Shown: positions 12,201 to 18,711 of the stretch, piece after piece
Layout: every line of letters starts with the position of its first letter
Numbering within the stretch: position 1 is the first letter of the stretch
NCBI GenBank assembly: GCA_942491735.1
Contig: CALOCN010000001.1
Location: 558,001-622,000, forward strand
Source: CALOCN01 sp942491735
Lineage (GTDB): Bacteria; Eisenbacteria; RBG-16-71-46; JABDJR01
Reading direction: 5' to 3'
DNA: 64,000 bases
Position numbers and translations under genes: made by a program
Notes under the pieces: generated by a model
Told to the model about the DNA's origin: nothing
The model's input: only the letters and a program-made list of their open reading frames with translations
The model's database searches: none

Positions 12201-15101
12201 ACCGGGTTCTCGGTCTCCGACAACTTTGCCTTGAGCAAGGACGACACCCGCATGTACTCGGCCGGGTTCGGCGGGGTGATCCTCACCGTCGGGTCGGCGA
12301 CTGCTACCGGGATTGTTCCGGTCTCTGGGACCGCGCAGACCGGTGTGGCCAACCAGCCGTTGGCCGCCCCCATTGTCATGGGGATCACCGCGGCGAGCCA
12401 GCCGCTGGCCGAAGGGACGTTGGTCGAGTTCAACTCGCCGGACGGCAGTTTCGGGTGGCCGGACGGTCGCTTCTTTGCTGCCGCGGATGCCAGCGGCCAT
12501 GTTTCCGCTCCCTTCACCCCCGGCGCGGTGACCAACGCCTCCATCAACGTCATCACTCCAGCCGGACCGGTCGTGCTCAACTTCCCGGTGGTGGGAGACA
12601 CAACCGCCGTGCCGCCGCAGATCCTGAACGTGGAGCCGACTCAGGCCCAGGTTCCCGGAGTGACCACGGTCGTCGCGGTGACCTTCTCCAAGGCGGTCGA
12701 CCCGGCCACGGTGAACACCGCCAACTACCAGTTGCGACCCCAGGGTGGGACCGCGGTAGCCGGCGTGTTCGGCTATACGGATCAGGGACGGCGGGTGACC
12801 TTCCTCCCCAACCTCGCGTTGGAGCCGTCCACCGTCTACGAGATCGAAGTGACCGCGGCAGTGATGGACTTCAGCGGCAATCCGCTGACCAACCCGGCTG
12901 TCTTCACGTTCACCACCGAGACCCCGGTGCCGCTGGTGCTCAACGCAACGGATCCTCCCGCAGCCCGCGCCGGGAACCCGGTCGTGCTCTCCGGTCAGGG
13001 CTTCGGCGCCACGGTGTCCTCCAACCGGGTGTTCTTCGGGACCTCCGAGGCGTTCATCTCCCAGGCCGACCCCCGGGCGTTGACCGTGCTGGTCCCCAGC
13101 GGGGCCGTATCCGGTCTGGTCCGGGTCGTGGTGGGTGCGGATTCGTCCAATGCCCTTCCCTTCACGGTCCTGGTGCCGCCGCCGGATCCCGTGGTCGGCA
13201 CCACGAGCACGGTTGATGTCCCCAGCAGCGGTCAGGACATCGTGATTACACCGGACGGGTCCAGGGCCTACATGGCCGCCCCCGGGGCGAACTCGGTGGT
13301 GCCTATCGTGGTGGCCACCGAGGCAGTCGAGCCGTCCGTGTCGGTGGGACAGCATCCGTTCGGGGTGTCCACCTCGCCCAGTGGCGATCGGGTCTACACC
13401 ACGAACTACTTCTCCCACAGTGTTTCGGTCATGGACGCGGTCCCGGGAAGCCCCACCTTCCAGCAGGTGATCGCCACCATTCCCACCGGGCTCAACCCGA
13501 CCGGAGTGGTGTCGCATCCCGACGGTCGCGAGCTGTACGTACTTTGCTACGGCGACAGCACGATCAACGTGATCGACACCGACTCGACCAGCGCCACCTA
13601 CAACAGCGGTCGCGCCTCCATCCGCACCGACGGTGGCGGTCAGGGCGTCGACGTCACTCCGGACGGCGGACGTCTGCTGGTCGGCTCCAGCACCGGGTTC
13701 GTCATCTTCGACACCAATGACTTCGACGCCGGGAGGGCCTCGATCCGTACCGACGGGGGAAGCCAGGGAATCGACGTGACCCCGGATGGTGGATTGGCCG
13801 TCGTGCTGACCACCAACAACTTCATCGAGGTCGTCGATATCCTCGACGGCAGTCCCACCTTTGGGGCGGGGCGGGCCTCCATCCGCACCGATTCCGGGGG
13901 ACAGGGCGTCGACGTGAGCCCGGACGGCGCCTTCGTCTACGTGACCAACTCGGGTGGAACCGTTGATATCTACCGACTGACGATCAGCGGCGGTTCGGGA
14001 GCGACCTCTCCGGACGGCGCGGGGGCCCCGGTGACCCTCGAGTTCATCCTTTCCATCACGGTGGGGGAGAACCCGGTGGCTCTCGCCTTCGACCCCACCG
14101 GCAGCGGTCTGCTTGTTGTCGTCAACGCCGGTTCGCAGACGGTGACGTTCATCAACATCTCGGACGTGCCGGAACTCGATGATGTGCTTACCCTGATTGA
14201 GCCGGGGACGTTCAACCTGAATTCGAATGGAAAATATGTCTCGGCCACCATCCAGCCCGCGGAGCCGTTCGGCCCGGAGGACATCGATCCGTCGAGCATC
14301 CGGATGAACGGTGTGGTTGAGCCTGTCCTGTCCAAGACCAGTTACGGGGACAACATCGAGGACGGTGTTCCGGATGTGAAGTTCAAGTTCCCGCGGCAAG
14401 AGGTCTTTGCTTCCCTGGAGGAGGGGCAGCAGGTTCCCATCACGGTCACCGGCACCATTGGCGGGTACCCATTCACCGGAGTGGATACGGTCAAGGTGCT
14501 GCGACCCAAGATCAAGAGTCCCCACGGGGGCCAGGGTCTGGTCGTGGGGTCGTCGTTCACCATCGAGTGGGACTCGTCCCCTCAGGGAAGTGCCGACTAT
14601 CTGGACATCTACTTCAGCGACAACGGCGGTGACACCTGGCAGGAGGTGGCCCTGCAGACCGACGATGACCAGATGGAAGAGTGGTTGGTTCCCGAGGCGT
14701 ACTCAGCCAACTGTCAGTTGTTGATCGTGGCCAACGAGTCCGATGGAACCATGATCGGGTCTTCCATGGTGCCGGAGCCGTTCTCGGTGGGGCCCTCGGT
14801 GAGTACCCCCGCGACTCCGCTGCGGTTTGCCCTGCATCCCGCCATGCCCAACCCGTTCAGTTCCGCGACGCAGGTCCTCTTCGAACTGCCTGACCCAACG
14901 ACGGTGGCGGTGCGGATCTTCGGGGTGGACGGCACCCTGGTCCGGACCCTGGTCCGGGAGCAGGCGTTCCAGGCGGGCGCCCACGCCGTTCCCTGGGACG
15001 GCCGGGACGAGAGCGGACGGGTCGCGGGAGCCGGGGTCTACTTCATTCGGATCCAGGCCGGCGTCAACGACGCGGTGCGCAAGGTGATCCGGGTGCGGTA
15101 A
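3231..15101 (+). CDS. Giant secreted multidomain protein: FG-GAP/ASPIC, PD40, metzincin protease, IPT, propellers, sorting tail
   Basis: 3956 residues. Signal peptide 1-22 (cleavage after AAAQ region). Residues about 30-1350 hold three blocks of FG-GAP/VCBS repeats with calcium-loop motifs of the type DYDNDGDLDL. Each block ends in an ASPIC/UnbV-like segment (about 376-447, 823-895, 1262-1350; 'SNR..VGARVR' then 'WPSG'). PD40/TolB-like blades ('FSPDG', 'WSPDGT') cover about 1465-1740, followed by a thrombospondin-3-like DTDGD stretch. A metzincin/matrixin-type protease carries HEFGHFFGLSH (His1921, His1925, His1931 as zinc ligands, Glu1922 catalytic). Then come a carboxypeptidase-regulatory domain, Big_5 and IPT/TIG domains alternating with YncE-like propellers, and a FlgD-type C-terminal sorting domain from about 3870. 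It is likely exported to the surface; substrate unknown. No frameshift is visible across 11.9 kb. Confidence 0.9.
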   Translation: MKRMTLISALCLLLLPGLAAAQWYGGTAGVNNAGAGTGAGWLDYDRNGILDIYAATDGGTMQLYRQFAGGTFADFVSGSLAQTGAIVGVAIVDYDNDGDSDAYLSRVGEPNTLLANVFLSSYSDVTTPELADGITGTYSGAWGDYDNDGDLDLYVVNASPDACKLLRNDGGTTFVDVTPAPLGVLESSRNAYWIDYDNDGDLDLHRVNASASANDNLFRNDGGGVFVDMVPLGAGIPGTDGGTAAWGDYNNDGLIDVFLASSLGVGSNFLYRNLGGGSFANATTDSLYNDAQTNISGTWIDYDNDGDLDLYVVKDGAANEFHRNDGNGVFTEVAGGVELDAGDGRSAITADYDADGDIDIYLTNDGANILLRNDNPAGNWLHVDLDGVFSNRSAVGARVRISQGGVSQFRWVLSNNGLSSTNHYRLEFGLASAAPVDTIEVIWPSGAFQQEFNFAANQVVQITEPGGNYLDVTNGEPILMSGLSNRGVAWADYDGDGDLDAFVALESSSDPNRLLRNDGPAGFVDRTVGALAGLSEVGSCIVWADLDNDGDPDAILADYTGVRIMRNDGSDTWTNITAGPLGVDRGTLAVALADYDGDGDLDMFLANSNFSDTNQLLENDGTGVFTDVTPGVLGVSGSTQAAAWGDYDNDGDPDLFVARSFETNFLFENQGGFFTDVTDPVLVDGSASAFGAEWIDYNNDGNLDLYLTRQQDANSLYQGDGAGGFAEVVSPGAAGVAALRTAWGDFDLDGDLDFFQLGGVNSLFLNDGFGSFADAALYPEASPGLLGLGQGASFADIDDDGDLDLFVSGQSENSLLENVGASGNWLRVHLQGVESNRDGVGARVRVSSASGTQEREVKAQGDRGMEPSEAHFGLGTDLSVFSVVVDWPSGRQSVTPSPGINTEITIVEPGDFVSGNWPGLADAGNGESAAFIETPFLDFFVANALENNARLEFQEGSYVNSTPPSLELGTEANFCVRAGDYDNDGDADLYVTQIISGGGHLFRNDGGSIFVDVTAGDTAGPADAFGAAWADIDLDGDIDLYVAGRTGSNALLRNDGGDVFVDITTPAIALAAVSTYGVSFGDYDDDGDPDLYVCNNGATNNLFQNDGSGVFTDVTTPVLADSPTGVSYSAPWGDFDGDRDLDLYLANAGEGNRLFRNDGGGVFVDVATSPINAVALWLDAAWADYDNDGDLDLHVTRNGVNALFRNDGSEVFVDMAPTIPDMVAQTSRGGSWVDINNDGLLDMYVVNNGPNSLMENRTSNAGDFLKVKLEGTLSNRDGYGARVRLSTMQVGATTPDGLAATANSNIDQIRERNTDHGAFSQNSEVLHFGVGSDFIINFLEVTWPSGIVQDVTVGDVLGTTITVVEQAPPGIDYATPNTSRADTDGFLMQAFGSGLSVSAAPRLDNGAGSILTAYFFNGVGGESRVDMEFDLLPAVPGSYDLIIPTSGGDLILTLPNALVIHAETSDLTRATTDPSMDRNPVFSPNGLDMAFATDRFDTFLDLTIKAAAAPDFGPLPRLTNFLTDSTFPSFSPDGSDIAFSTGLGDVYVVDVATGTPVQIFSGAAFIPAWSPLGDRLAFTHTVLGQKAIYLMDPDGSNLTQLTDPAPGLEDRTPSWSPDGTQVIFARSPDAGSTTMFMAVPAIGGEAAGFEVVFPNNGAANYNPVYSPDGRWVAFWANTGGQFDIWVTSSRGPAFGLYQITTNTAIDLEPSWSPDGTQLAFASFRSGVSDIFVATNMPFQQDTDGDLVPNSVDACPLVAPLPGQVDRDFDGCADETSSFRFVEFWSDDQLPVRYETDAIGDPRIGDGSDFTALGQAFAAWVNVGNVVLSGGDDFTRAGPSNAVSGDGRNSITFSDGDGFLPGILAITPTTSAVSETFINGRWYRPGEIIDADMLFNTAQFSFGTASSPGPAGSFDLLSLATHEFGHFFGLSHTSLSASTMFYVVSPGTAQRTPEEDDITLVQRAYFSTAPQLSIEGLILDADGLTPVIGAAVFAISDASDDTLQMTVSGPDGIYRFYDLGEAVRIWTHPLDGSANVNGMIPGIINPTLEAAAQTLFLPEYFDGPSESNSDFGAPGIPVFGATTPVLGADIILNQDQTGPFVLSSTPANLDIDVAATTAILVRFDEAIDPASITGNFNLLLGGSTPVTGAGALLEGGTLLAVTPTAPLQYGAPYNLDIATGITDLFGNPLQEPYSASFTVQAQPPVTIASLSPNQAAEQGALVITGTGFDPNAGNNVIFFGGGVSVAATQATPTQITTAVPVGALSGIVTVEVGGIPSNGVFLTVLAPKAPPAGNDVDDIALGSDPRKMTLTPSGAAAYVATDLGVTYVNALPTDPNFTDSFGIGVAGGCVDVAALPDGLRVLAVGPTNPRLTAISSDPSNLFNQVLQTANLVEEPLGITPVPGGSRVAIAYANRVVLVEGAPGAAFGSEVREWVASGFQFTGELVASPSVQELHATTNAGEIAVLGLATGEGVVALLMTGPNPSGVAPGPNGNRVYAVDGVGTLSEFGVRGPFINSRGTAPAFSGLAMSPEGRYAYASNFTLNRVDVFDLATSGLDVVETWPTGVDPRDIKTGPTGRYVYVLTGQQDLLEVFDTEGGPLLASVSPPSGGQGTLITLSGAGFDPVPGNNTVEVDGLAATVVKATATRLVVVQPSGAASGGVRVNVAGQNSNTLQYRVVNRTGPGTFQLGQTIPTANPQLSRIYESPSGKLLVAMGIDGSMQVLGADPGGSEFLREIQTLSSAQTGMSLQGDLVFTPDGKRAYAFGEGAALGPILIFDVDETGTGNPLTLNGTVLTGGGGTAQFGGPSFLAMHPDGTRLFASSSNTGSVRIISTTTQEITQEIFGFGTDIPIAVHPDGDRLFIGDTTTPSASIAVIDIDPASPGFLLRILTLTSNGINGPYQVIPSPDGTRLYALTGDVVGVTEELSADIFIVDEADLNYGILDETIVVATDEEVQLQPNRSGTVLYVLHRNIGGGIDAYTVNPLSPAGSAGTTGFSVSDNFALSKDDTRMYSAGFGGVILTVGSATATGIVPVSGTAQTGVANQPLAAPIVMGITAASQPLAEGTLVEFNSPDGSFGWPDGRFFAAADASGHVSAPFTPGAVTNASINVITPAGPVVLNFPVVGDTTAVPPQILNVEPTQAQVPGVTTVVAVTFSKAVDPATVNTANYQLRPQGGTAVAGVFGYTDQGRRVTFLPNLALEPSTVYEIEVTAAVMDFSGNPLTNPAVFTFTTETPVPLVLNATDPPAARAGNPVVLSGQGFGATVSSNRVFFGTSEAFISQADPRALTVLVPSGAVSGLVRVVVGADSSNALPFTVLVPPPDPVVGTTSTVDVPSSGQDIVITPDGSRAYMAAPGANSVVPIVVATEAVEPSVSVGQHPFGVSTSPSGDRVYTTNYFSHSVSVMDAVPGSPTFQQVIATIPTGLNPTGVVSHPDGRELYVLCYGDSTINVIDTDSTSATYNSGRASIRTDGGGQGVDVTPDGGRLLVGSSTGFVIFDTNDFDAGRASIRTDGGSQGIDVTPDGGLAVVLTTNNFIEVVDILDGSPTFGAGRASIRTDSGGQGVDVSPDGAFVYVTNSGGTVDIYRLTISGGSGATSPDGAGAPVTLEFILSITVGENPVALAFDPTGSGLLVVVNAGSQTVTFINISDVPELDDVLTLIEPGTFNLNSNGKYVSATIQPAEPFGPEDIDPSSIRMNGVVEPVLSKTSYGDNIEDGVPDVKFKFPRQEVFASLEEGQQVPITVTGTIGGYPFTGVDTVKVLRPKIKSPHGGQGLVVGSSFTIEWDSSPQGSADYLDIYFSDNGGDTWQEVALQTDDDQMEEWLVPEAYSANCQLLIVANESDGTMIGSSMVPEPFSVGPSVSTPATPLRFALHPAMPNPFSSATQVLFELPDPTTVAVRIFGVDGTLVRTLVREQAFQAGAHAVPWDGRDESGRVAGAGVYFIRIQAGVNDAVRKVIRVR
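13608..13925 (+). repeat. Three intragenic copies of a GRASIRTD-type propeller blade
   Basis: Inside the giant gene, copies starting at 13608, 13731 and 13868 encode near-identical 19-residue units beginning GRASIRTD and ending in a DV-PDG turn. They are separated by 22-27 divergent residues. DNA identity within the units is high but with synonymous differences, so this is internal blade duplication in a beta-propeller, not a recent sequencing duplication. Confidence 0.75.
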
Positions 15102-15164
15102 GTGCCGTCCGGGGGCCTCGTGCAGCCGGGGGGTTGCGCGAACCGGACCCGGAGTGTCTTGATA

Positions 15165-15202
15165 GGGGCCGGAGGAGGGCGTACCCTTCCCCGGCCCCTT
15201 TT
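15165..15202 (+). terminator. Rho-independent terminator after the giant gene
   Basis: An 8-bp perfect GC stem, GGGGCCGG (15165-15172) with CCGGCCCC (15191-15198), is followed directly by TTTT. The loop also has GGG/CCC pairing. It lies 64 nt after the giant gene's stop and just before the kinase start. Confidence 0.8.
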
Positions 15203-15222
15203 ACTTGTTGTGGAGCCTGCAC

Positions 15223-17073
15223 TTGGCCGAACGAACGATTTCCCACTACGAACTGCAGCGCCTTCTGGGTGAAGGCGCCATGGGGAAGGTCTACCTGGCT
15301 CGGGATGTCATCCTGGACCGTCCGGTGGCCATCAAGCTCATCACGCCGCGCAACCTGGGTGACCCCAGCTTCTTTGACCGGTTCAAGCGGGAGGCCCGTC
15401 TCGCCGGTCAGTTGAATCACCCCAACGTGGCCACGGTCTACGAGTACGGGGAAGAGGGAGGCGAGGCCTTTCTCGCCATGGAGTTCGTGGACGGGACCAC
15501 CCTCTCCGATACCTGGAAAGCGGGTCCGCTAGCGGTGGAACTGGTGCGCAAGTGGGGCGCCCAGGCGGCCGCCGCCCTGGGTGCGGCCCACAAGCGGGGC
15601 ATCGTGCACCGGGACATCAAGGGACCCAACCTGATGATCACCGCTGACGGGGATCTCAAGGTGATGGACTTCGGGGTGGCGCGCAGTTCCAGCGAGACCC
15701 AGCTCACCATGGATGGTCAGCTCATTGGCACCGCCAACATCATGGCCCCCGAGATCGTCCAGGGGGGACAGGCGGTCTCCCAGTCGGACCTGTTCTCCCT
15801 GGGGTGTGTCCTCTACGAGGCGCTGGCCGGCGTGGCACCCTTCCCCGGCGACGACGCCATGTCCGTCCTGTACCAGGTGGTCCATCAGGAGCCCCGGAAT
15901 CTGAGCGAGATCCGCCCGGATGTGCCGCCGGATTTGGCCGCCCTCATCCACGGAATGCTCTCCAAGGATCCTTCCGGCCGACCCGGCCCGGCCGAGTTGA
16001 TCGCGGACGCCCTCCTGGGAAAGCCGGTCGACTTCTCGCCGGCGGATGCCGGAGCGACCATGGTCCAAGGGGGGGACGTCACCATGGTGGCGGGACCGCC
16101 CCCGGGTACCGGCTTCACGCCGGTCCCTCCGACCGGTAATGCACCCCCTCCGGGGACGCAGACGGCTCCCCCCGGAACCGCGGTGGGCTCCCAGGTGGGG
16201 GTGCCACCGGTGCCTCCCGCCAACCGGAAGAGCTGGTGGATTCCGCTGGTCCTGGCGGTCGGGGTCGCCCTGGCCGGTATGTGGTATTTCATGGGACGAA
16301 GTGGGGATGGGGTCTCGGGCAACCGGGCTGTCGCCGTTTCGTTCAATGAGGAAGCGGTGCGGCTCATCGACGCGAATCGGGACTCGTTGATGGTACGTCC
16401 CGACGTGGCCGACGAGATCATCGACCTGCTGATCAAGTCCACCAACGCGGACCCCAAGTACGTGGACGCCTGGAACAACATGGGGATCGTTTTCCTGGAG
16501 TCGGGCAAGACCCACATGGCCGAGAGTCATATCCGTCGCGGCCTGGAAGAGAACCCCGACAATCATGTCCTCTATATTCATCTGGCCGAGGTTCTCGCCG
16601 CCAATGGGAGTCCCCAGGCCGAGAACAACTATCGCAAGGCGATCCAGCTCAACCCCAATCTCATCTATCGGAACAATTTCGGGAGTTGGCTGATCGAACA
16701 GGAGCGCTTCGACGAGGCGCTCGAGGAACTGGAGGTGGCCTGGACCCCGTTCGCCACCGGCAGCATTCCGGACAGCCTGCGACACATCGCGCTCGCGGTG
16801 CGCAAGAACAAGGGCCTGGCCCAACTGGGCCTCAACGATCTGGACGGCGCCGAGTCCACCCTGGCCGGACTCACCGACTTTGCCCCCAGGTATCTGCCGG
16901 GCTGGATGGCCTTCGCCCGGGTCGCCGAAGCCCGGGGGGATCTCAAGGAGGCGGGTAAGCGGTGGGCCCGCCTCGTTTCGGCGACCATTCCCGGTTCTCC
17001 GTCCTTCGACCCGGAGTTGAAGGCTGCCTGGGATGCCTGGGAGATACGCCGCAACGCCAGCCAGGACAATTAG
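15223..17073 (+). CDS. Transmembrane Ser/Thr protein kinase with C-terminal TPRs
   Basis: About 616 residues. The TTG at 15223 is preferred: it has GGAG at 15212-15215, 7 nt upstream. The earlier TTG codons at 15205/15208 sit inside or against the preceding terminator. The kinase domain covers about 7-270: glycine loop GEGAMGKVYLA, VAIK lysine, HRDIKGPN catalytic loop and DFG. A proline/glycine-rich linker follows, then one membrane helix (around 'LVLAVGVALAGMWYFM') and an extracytoplasmic TPR region ('AWNNMGIVFLESGKTHMAESH'). This is a PknB-type receptor kinase architecture. Transcribed alone after a terminator; signal and substrates unknown. Confidence 0.9.
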   Translation: MAERTISHYELQRLLGEGAMGKVYLARDVILDRPVAIKLITPRNLGDPSFFDRFKREARLAGQLNHPNVATVYEYGEEGGEAFLAMEFVDGTTLSDTWKAGPLAVELVRKWGAQAAAALGAAHKRGIVHRDIKGPNLMITADGDLKVMDFGVARSSSETQLTMDGQLIGTANIMAPEIVQGGQAVSQSDLFSLGCVLYEALAGVAPFPGDDAMSVLYQVVHQEPRNLSEIRPDVPPDLAALIHGMLSKDPSGRPGPAELIADALLGKPVDFSPADAGATMVQGGDVTMVAGPPPGTGFTPVPPTGNAPPPGTQTAPPGTAVGSQVGVPPVPPANRKSWWIPLVLAVGVALAGMWYFMGRSGDGVSGNRAVAVSFNEEAVRLIDANRDSLMVRPDVADEIIDLLIKSTNADPKYVDAWNNMGIVFLESGKTHMAESHIRRGLEENPDNHVLYIHLAEVLAANGSPQAENNYRKAIQLNPNLIYRNNFGSWLIEQERFDEALEELEVAWTPFATGSIPDSLRHIALAVRKNKGLAQLGLNDLDGAESTLAGLTDFAPRYLPGWMAFARVAEARGDLKEAGKRWARLVSATIPGSPSFDPELKAAWDAWEIRRNASQDN

Positions 17074-17184
17074 TTACAACTCGGGTTTCCCTCTTTGATC
17101 GCCCTCGCGGTTTCCCTTGCTCCGGTTTTCTCCTACTCTTCAGCGCCAAGAGAAGGAAGGAACCCTTCCAGAGGAGGCATCCCG

Positions 17185-18075
17185 ATGAAACAGCGGTTTC
17201 TGCTGATCCTGTTGGCGGGCCTGTTCATGGTCCCCGTTTCGGCAAACGCACAGTTGGACGACGCACTTTCCGTCCTCGACGCCCAGAACGTGAACGGGTA
17301 CATGAAACCTCTCCAGATCGCGTTGGGCCAGGCCATGAATTCCGGGTGGTACTACACGGCGTACATCCGGACCGAGGGTTTCGGTGCCCGCATCGACATC
17401 CTGGGGACCGACGTCTCGCTCAAGGACGAGGACAAGACCTATACGGCGCAGACTCCGGACGGCTTCGAGCCCCCGAGCACGGCCCAGTCGTCCACGGTGG
17501 CCGGGCCCGGTGAAGCAACCTTTGTCGAGGGAGATGAAGGGGCCACCTACGTCTTTCCCGGTGGCTTCGATCTGGCTTCGGTAGCGGGTGGGGCGCCGCA
17601 GCTCAGCTTCGTCTTCATCCCCGGAACCGAGCTCATGGCCCGGTTCCTCACCCTGGACCTGGGGGACAGCGAGATCGGCAAGGTGGACTACCTGGGATTC
17701 GGTGTGCGGCACAACATTTCCCAGTACTTCAACAACTTCCCGGTGGATCTGGCAGCCAGCGGCACCTATAACCAGATGGATGTGGACTCGGACCTGTTCA
17801 GCACCTCCACCTGGTCCCTGGGAGCGCAGGGGAGCAAGGAGTTCAACTTCTTCACTCTCTTTGGCGGGCTCCAGTACGAGAGCTACTCGGCCTCGTGCAA
17901 GTACACCAATACGCTGGAGGATGAACCCGAGGACGTGTCGGTCGACCTGGACGGGGAGAGCGCGTTTCGCGCCACCCTCGGGGGGACGGTCATGCTCGGC
18001 GTCTTCCGTGTTTACGTCGCCGGGGACTTCGCCAAGCGGGTCGGGCTCACCGGCGGCTTCGGCTTCGGTTTCTAG
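17185..18075 (+). CDS. DUF6588-like exported protein
   Basis: 296 residues. The start at 17185 has GAGGAGG at 17171-17177. A longer in-frame reading from 17095 lacks a ribosome site and would bury the signal peptide. Signal peptide about 1-22 (MKQRFLLILLAGLFM, then ANAQ). The mature protein has the pattern of DUF6588: an N-terminal 'YMKPLQIALGQAMNSGWYY' segment, a central 'P..G....LPQLSF' type region and a C-terminal beta-strand-rich half ending 'GGFGFGF', consistent with an outer-membrane beta-barrel-like fold. The biochemical role of this family is not known. Followed 9 nt later by the next gene, so probably co-transcribed. Confidence 0.7.
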   Translation: MKQRFLLILLAGLFMVPVSANAQLDDALSVLDAQNVNGYMKPLQIALGQAMNSGWYYTAYIRTEGFGARIDILGTDVSLKDEDKTYTAQTPDGFEPPSTAQSSTVAGPGEATFVEGDEGATYVFPGGFDLASVAGGAPQLSFVFIPGTELMARFLTLDLGDSEIGKVDYLGFGVRHNISQYFNNFPVDLAASGTYNQMDVDSDLFSTSTWSLGAQGSKEFNFFTLFGGLQYESYSASCKYTNTLEDEPEDVSVDLDGESAFRATLGGTVMLGVFRVYVAGDFAKRVGLTGGFGFGF

Positions 18076-18084
18076 GAGGTCATC

Positions 18085-18711
18085 ATGAAACGCACAACCT
18101 GGCTCATGCTCGCCCTCGTCGCCGCGTTCTTCGCCTTCACCGGCGAGACGTGCACCGAGGAGACGGACATCGAAGTCCCGGTCACCGTCGAGACGGAGTT
18201 CGCCTTCCACTCCATGTCGGAAGAGAACGATCCGGACGACGCCGATATGGACACCGTGGATCTGCGGCAGGTTCTCCTGGATCTGGAGGCCGAGCACGAT
18301 CTGGATGAATACACCCTGACCAGCGCCACCTTCCAGCAGGCGGCCTGGACCATCCGTGACGGCGGCACCGTACCGGCCGGGCTGACCTTTACCGGGGCGG
18401 TGACCCTCATGCGTGTGGAGGGCGGCGCCACCGGGACCATTTTCCCGAGCCAGTCAACCAGCGCCGATGCCGCCCAGGCCGGCTTTGTAACCCTGACCCA
18501 CTCCCAGGCCGGAGTGGACATCCTGAACCAGGCGCTCAAGGACTACATCGGCGGGCGAGAGAACGGGAGCATTCCCCCTATCACCCTCAAGTACTCGTGG
18601 GCGGGAACCCGCACCCCGGTCGAGCCGGCCTACGACTTCTTCTGGGACGGACAGATCAAGATCAACGTGGTGGGGGTGGCGACGGTCGATGCGCCCAAAT
18701 CGCCTATCTGA
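18085..18711 (+). CDS. Small exported protein, unknown
   Basis: 208 residues beginning MKRTTWLMLALVAAFFAF, a signal sequence with ATG 9 nt after the previous stop and AGGAGG just ahead. A cysteine follows in 'GETCTEE', but it does not fit a canonical lipobox, so lipoprotein status is doubtful. The rest is beta-rich with no recognised domain. Its 3' end overlaps the convergent aminopeptidase gene by 8 nt (18704-18711). Probably functionally tied to the DUF6588-like protein upstream (inference from spacing). Confidence 0.65.
   Translation: MKRTTWLMLALVAAFFAFTGETCTEETDIEVPVTVETEFAFHSMSEENDPDDADMDTVDLRQVLLDLEAEHDLDEYTLTSATFQQAAWTIRDGGTVPAGLTFTGAVTLMRVEGGATGTIFPSQSTSADAAQAGFVTLTHSQAGVDILNQALKDYIGGRENGSIPPITLKYSWAGTRTPVEPAYDFFWDGQIKINVVGVATVDAPKSPI

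Noticed and set aside
9681..14525. Two long minus-strand frames (659 and 945 codons) antisense to the giant gene
   Set aside because: Composition (H/R/G-rich, no domains) and lack of start signals mark them as GC-driven shadows.
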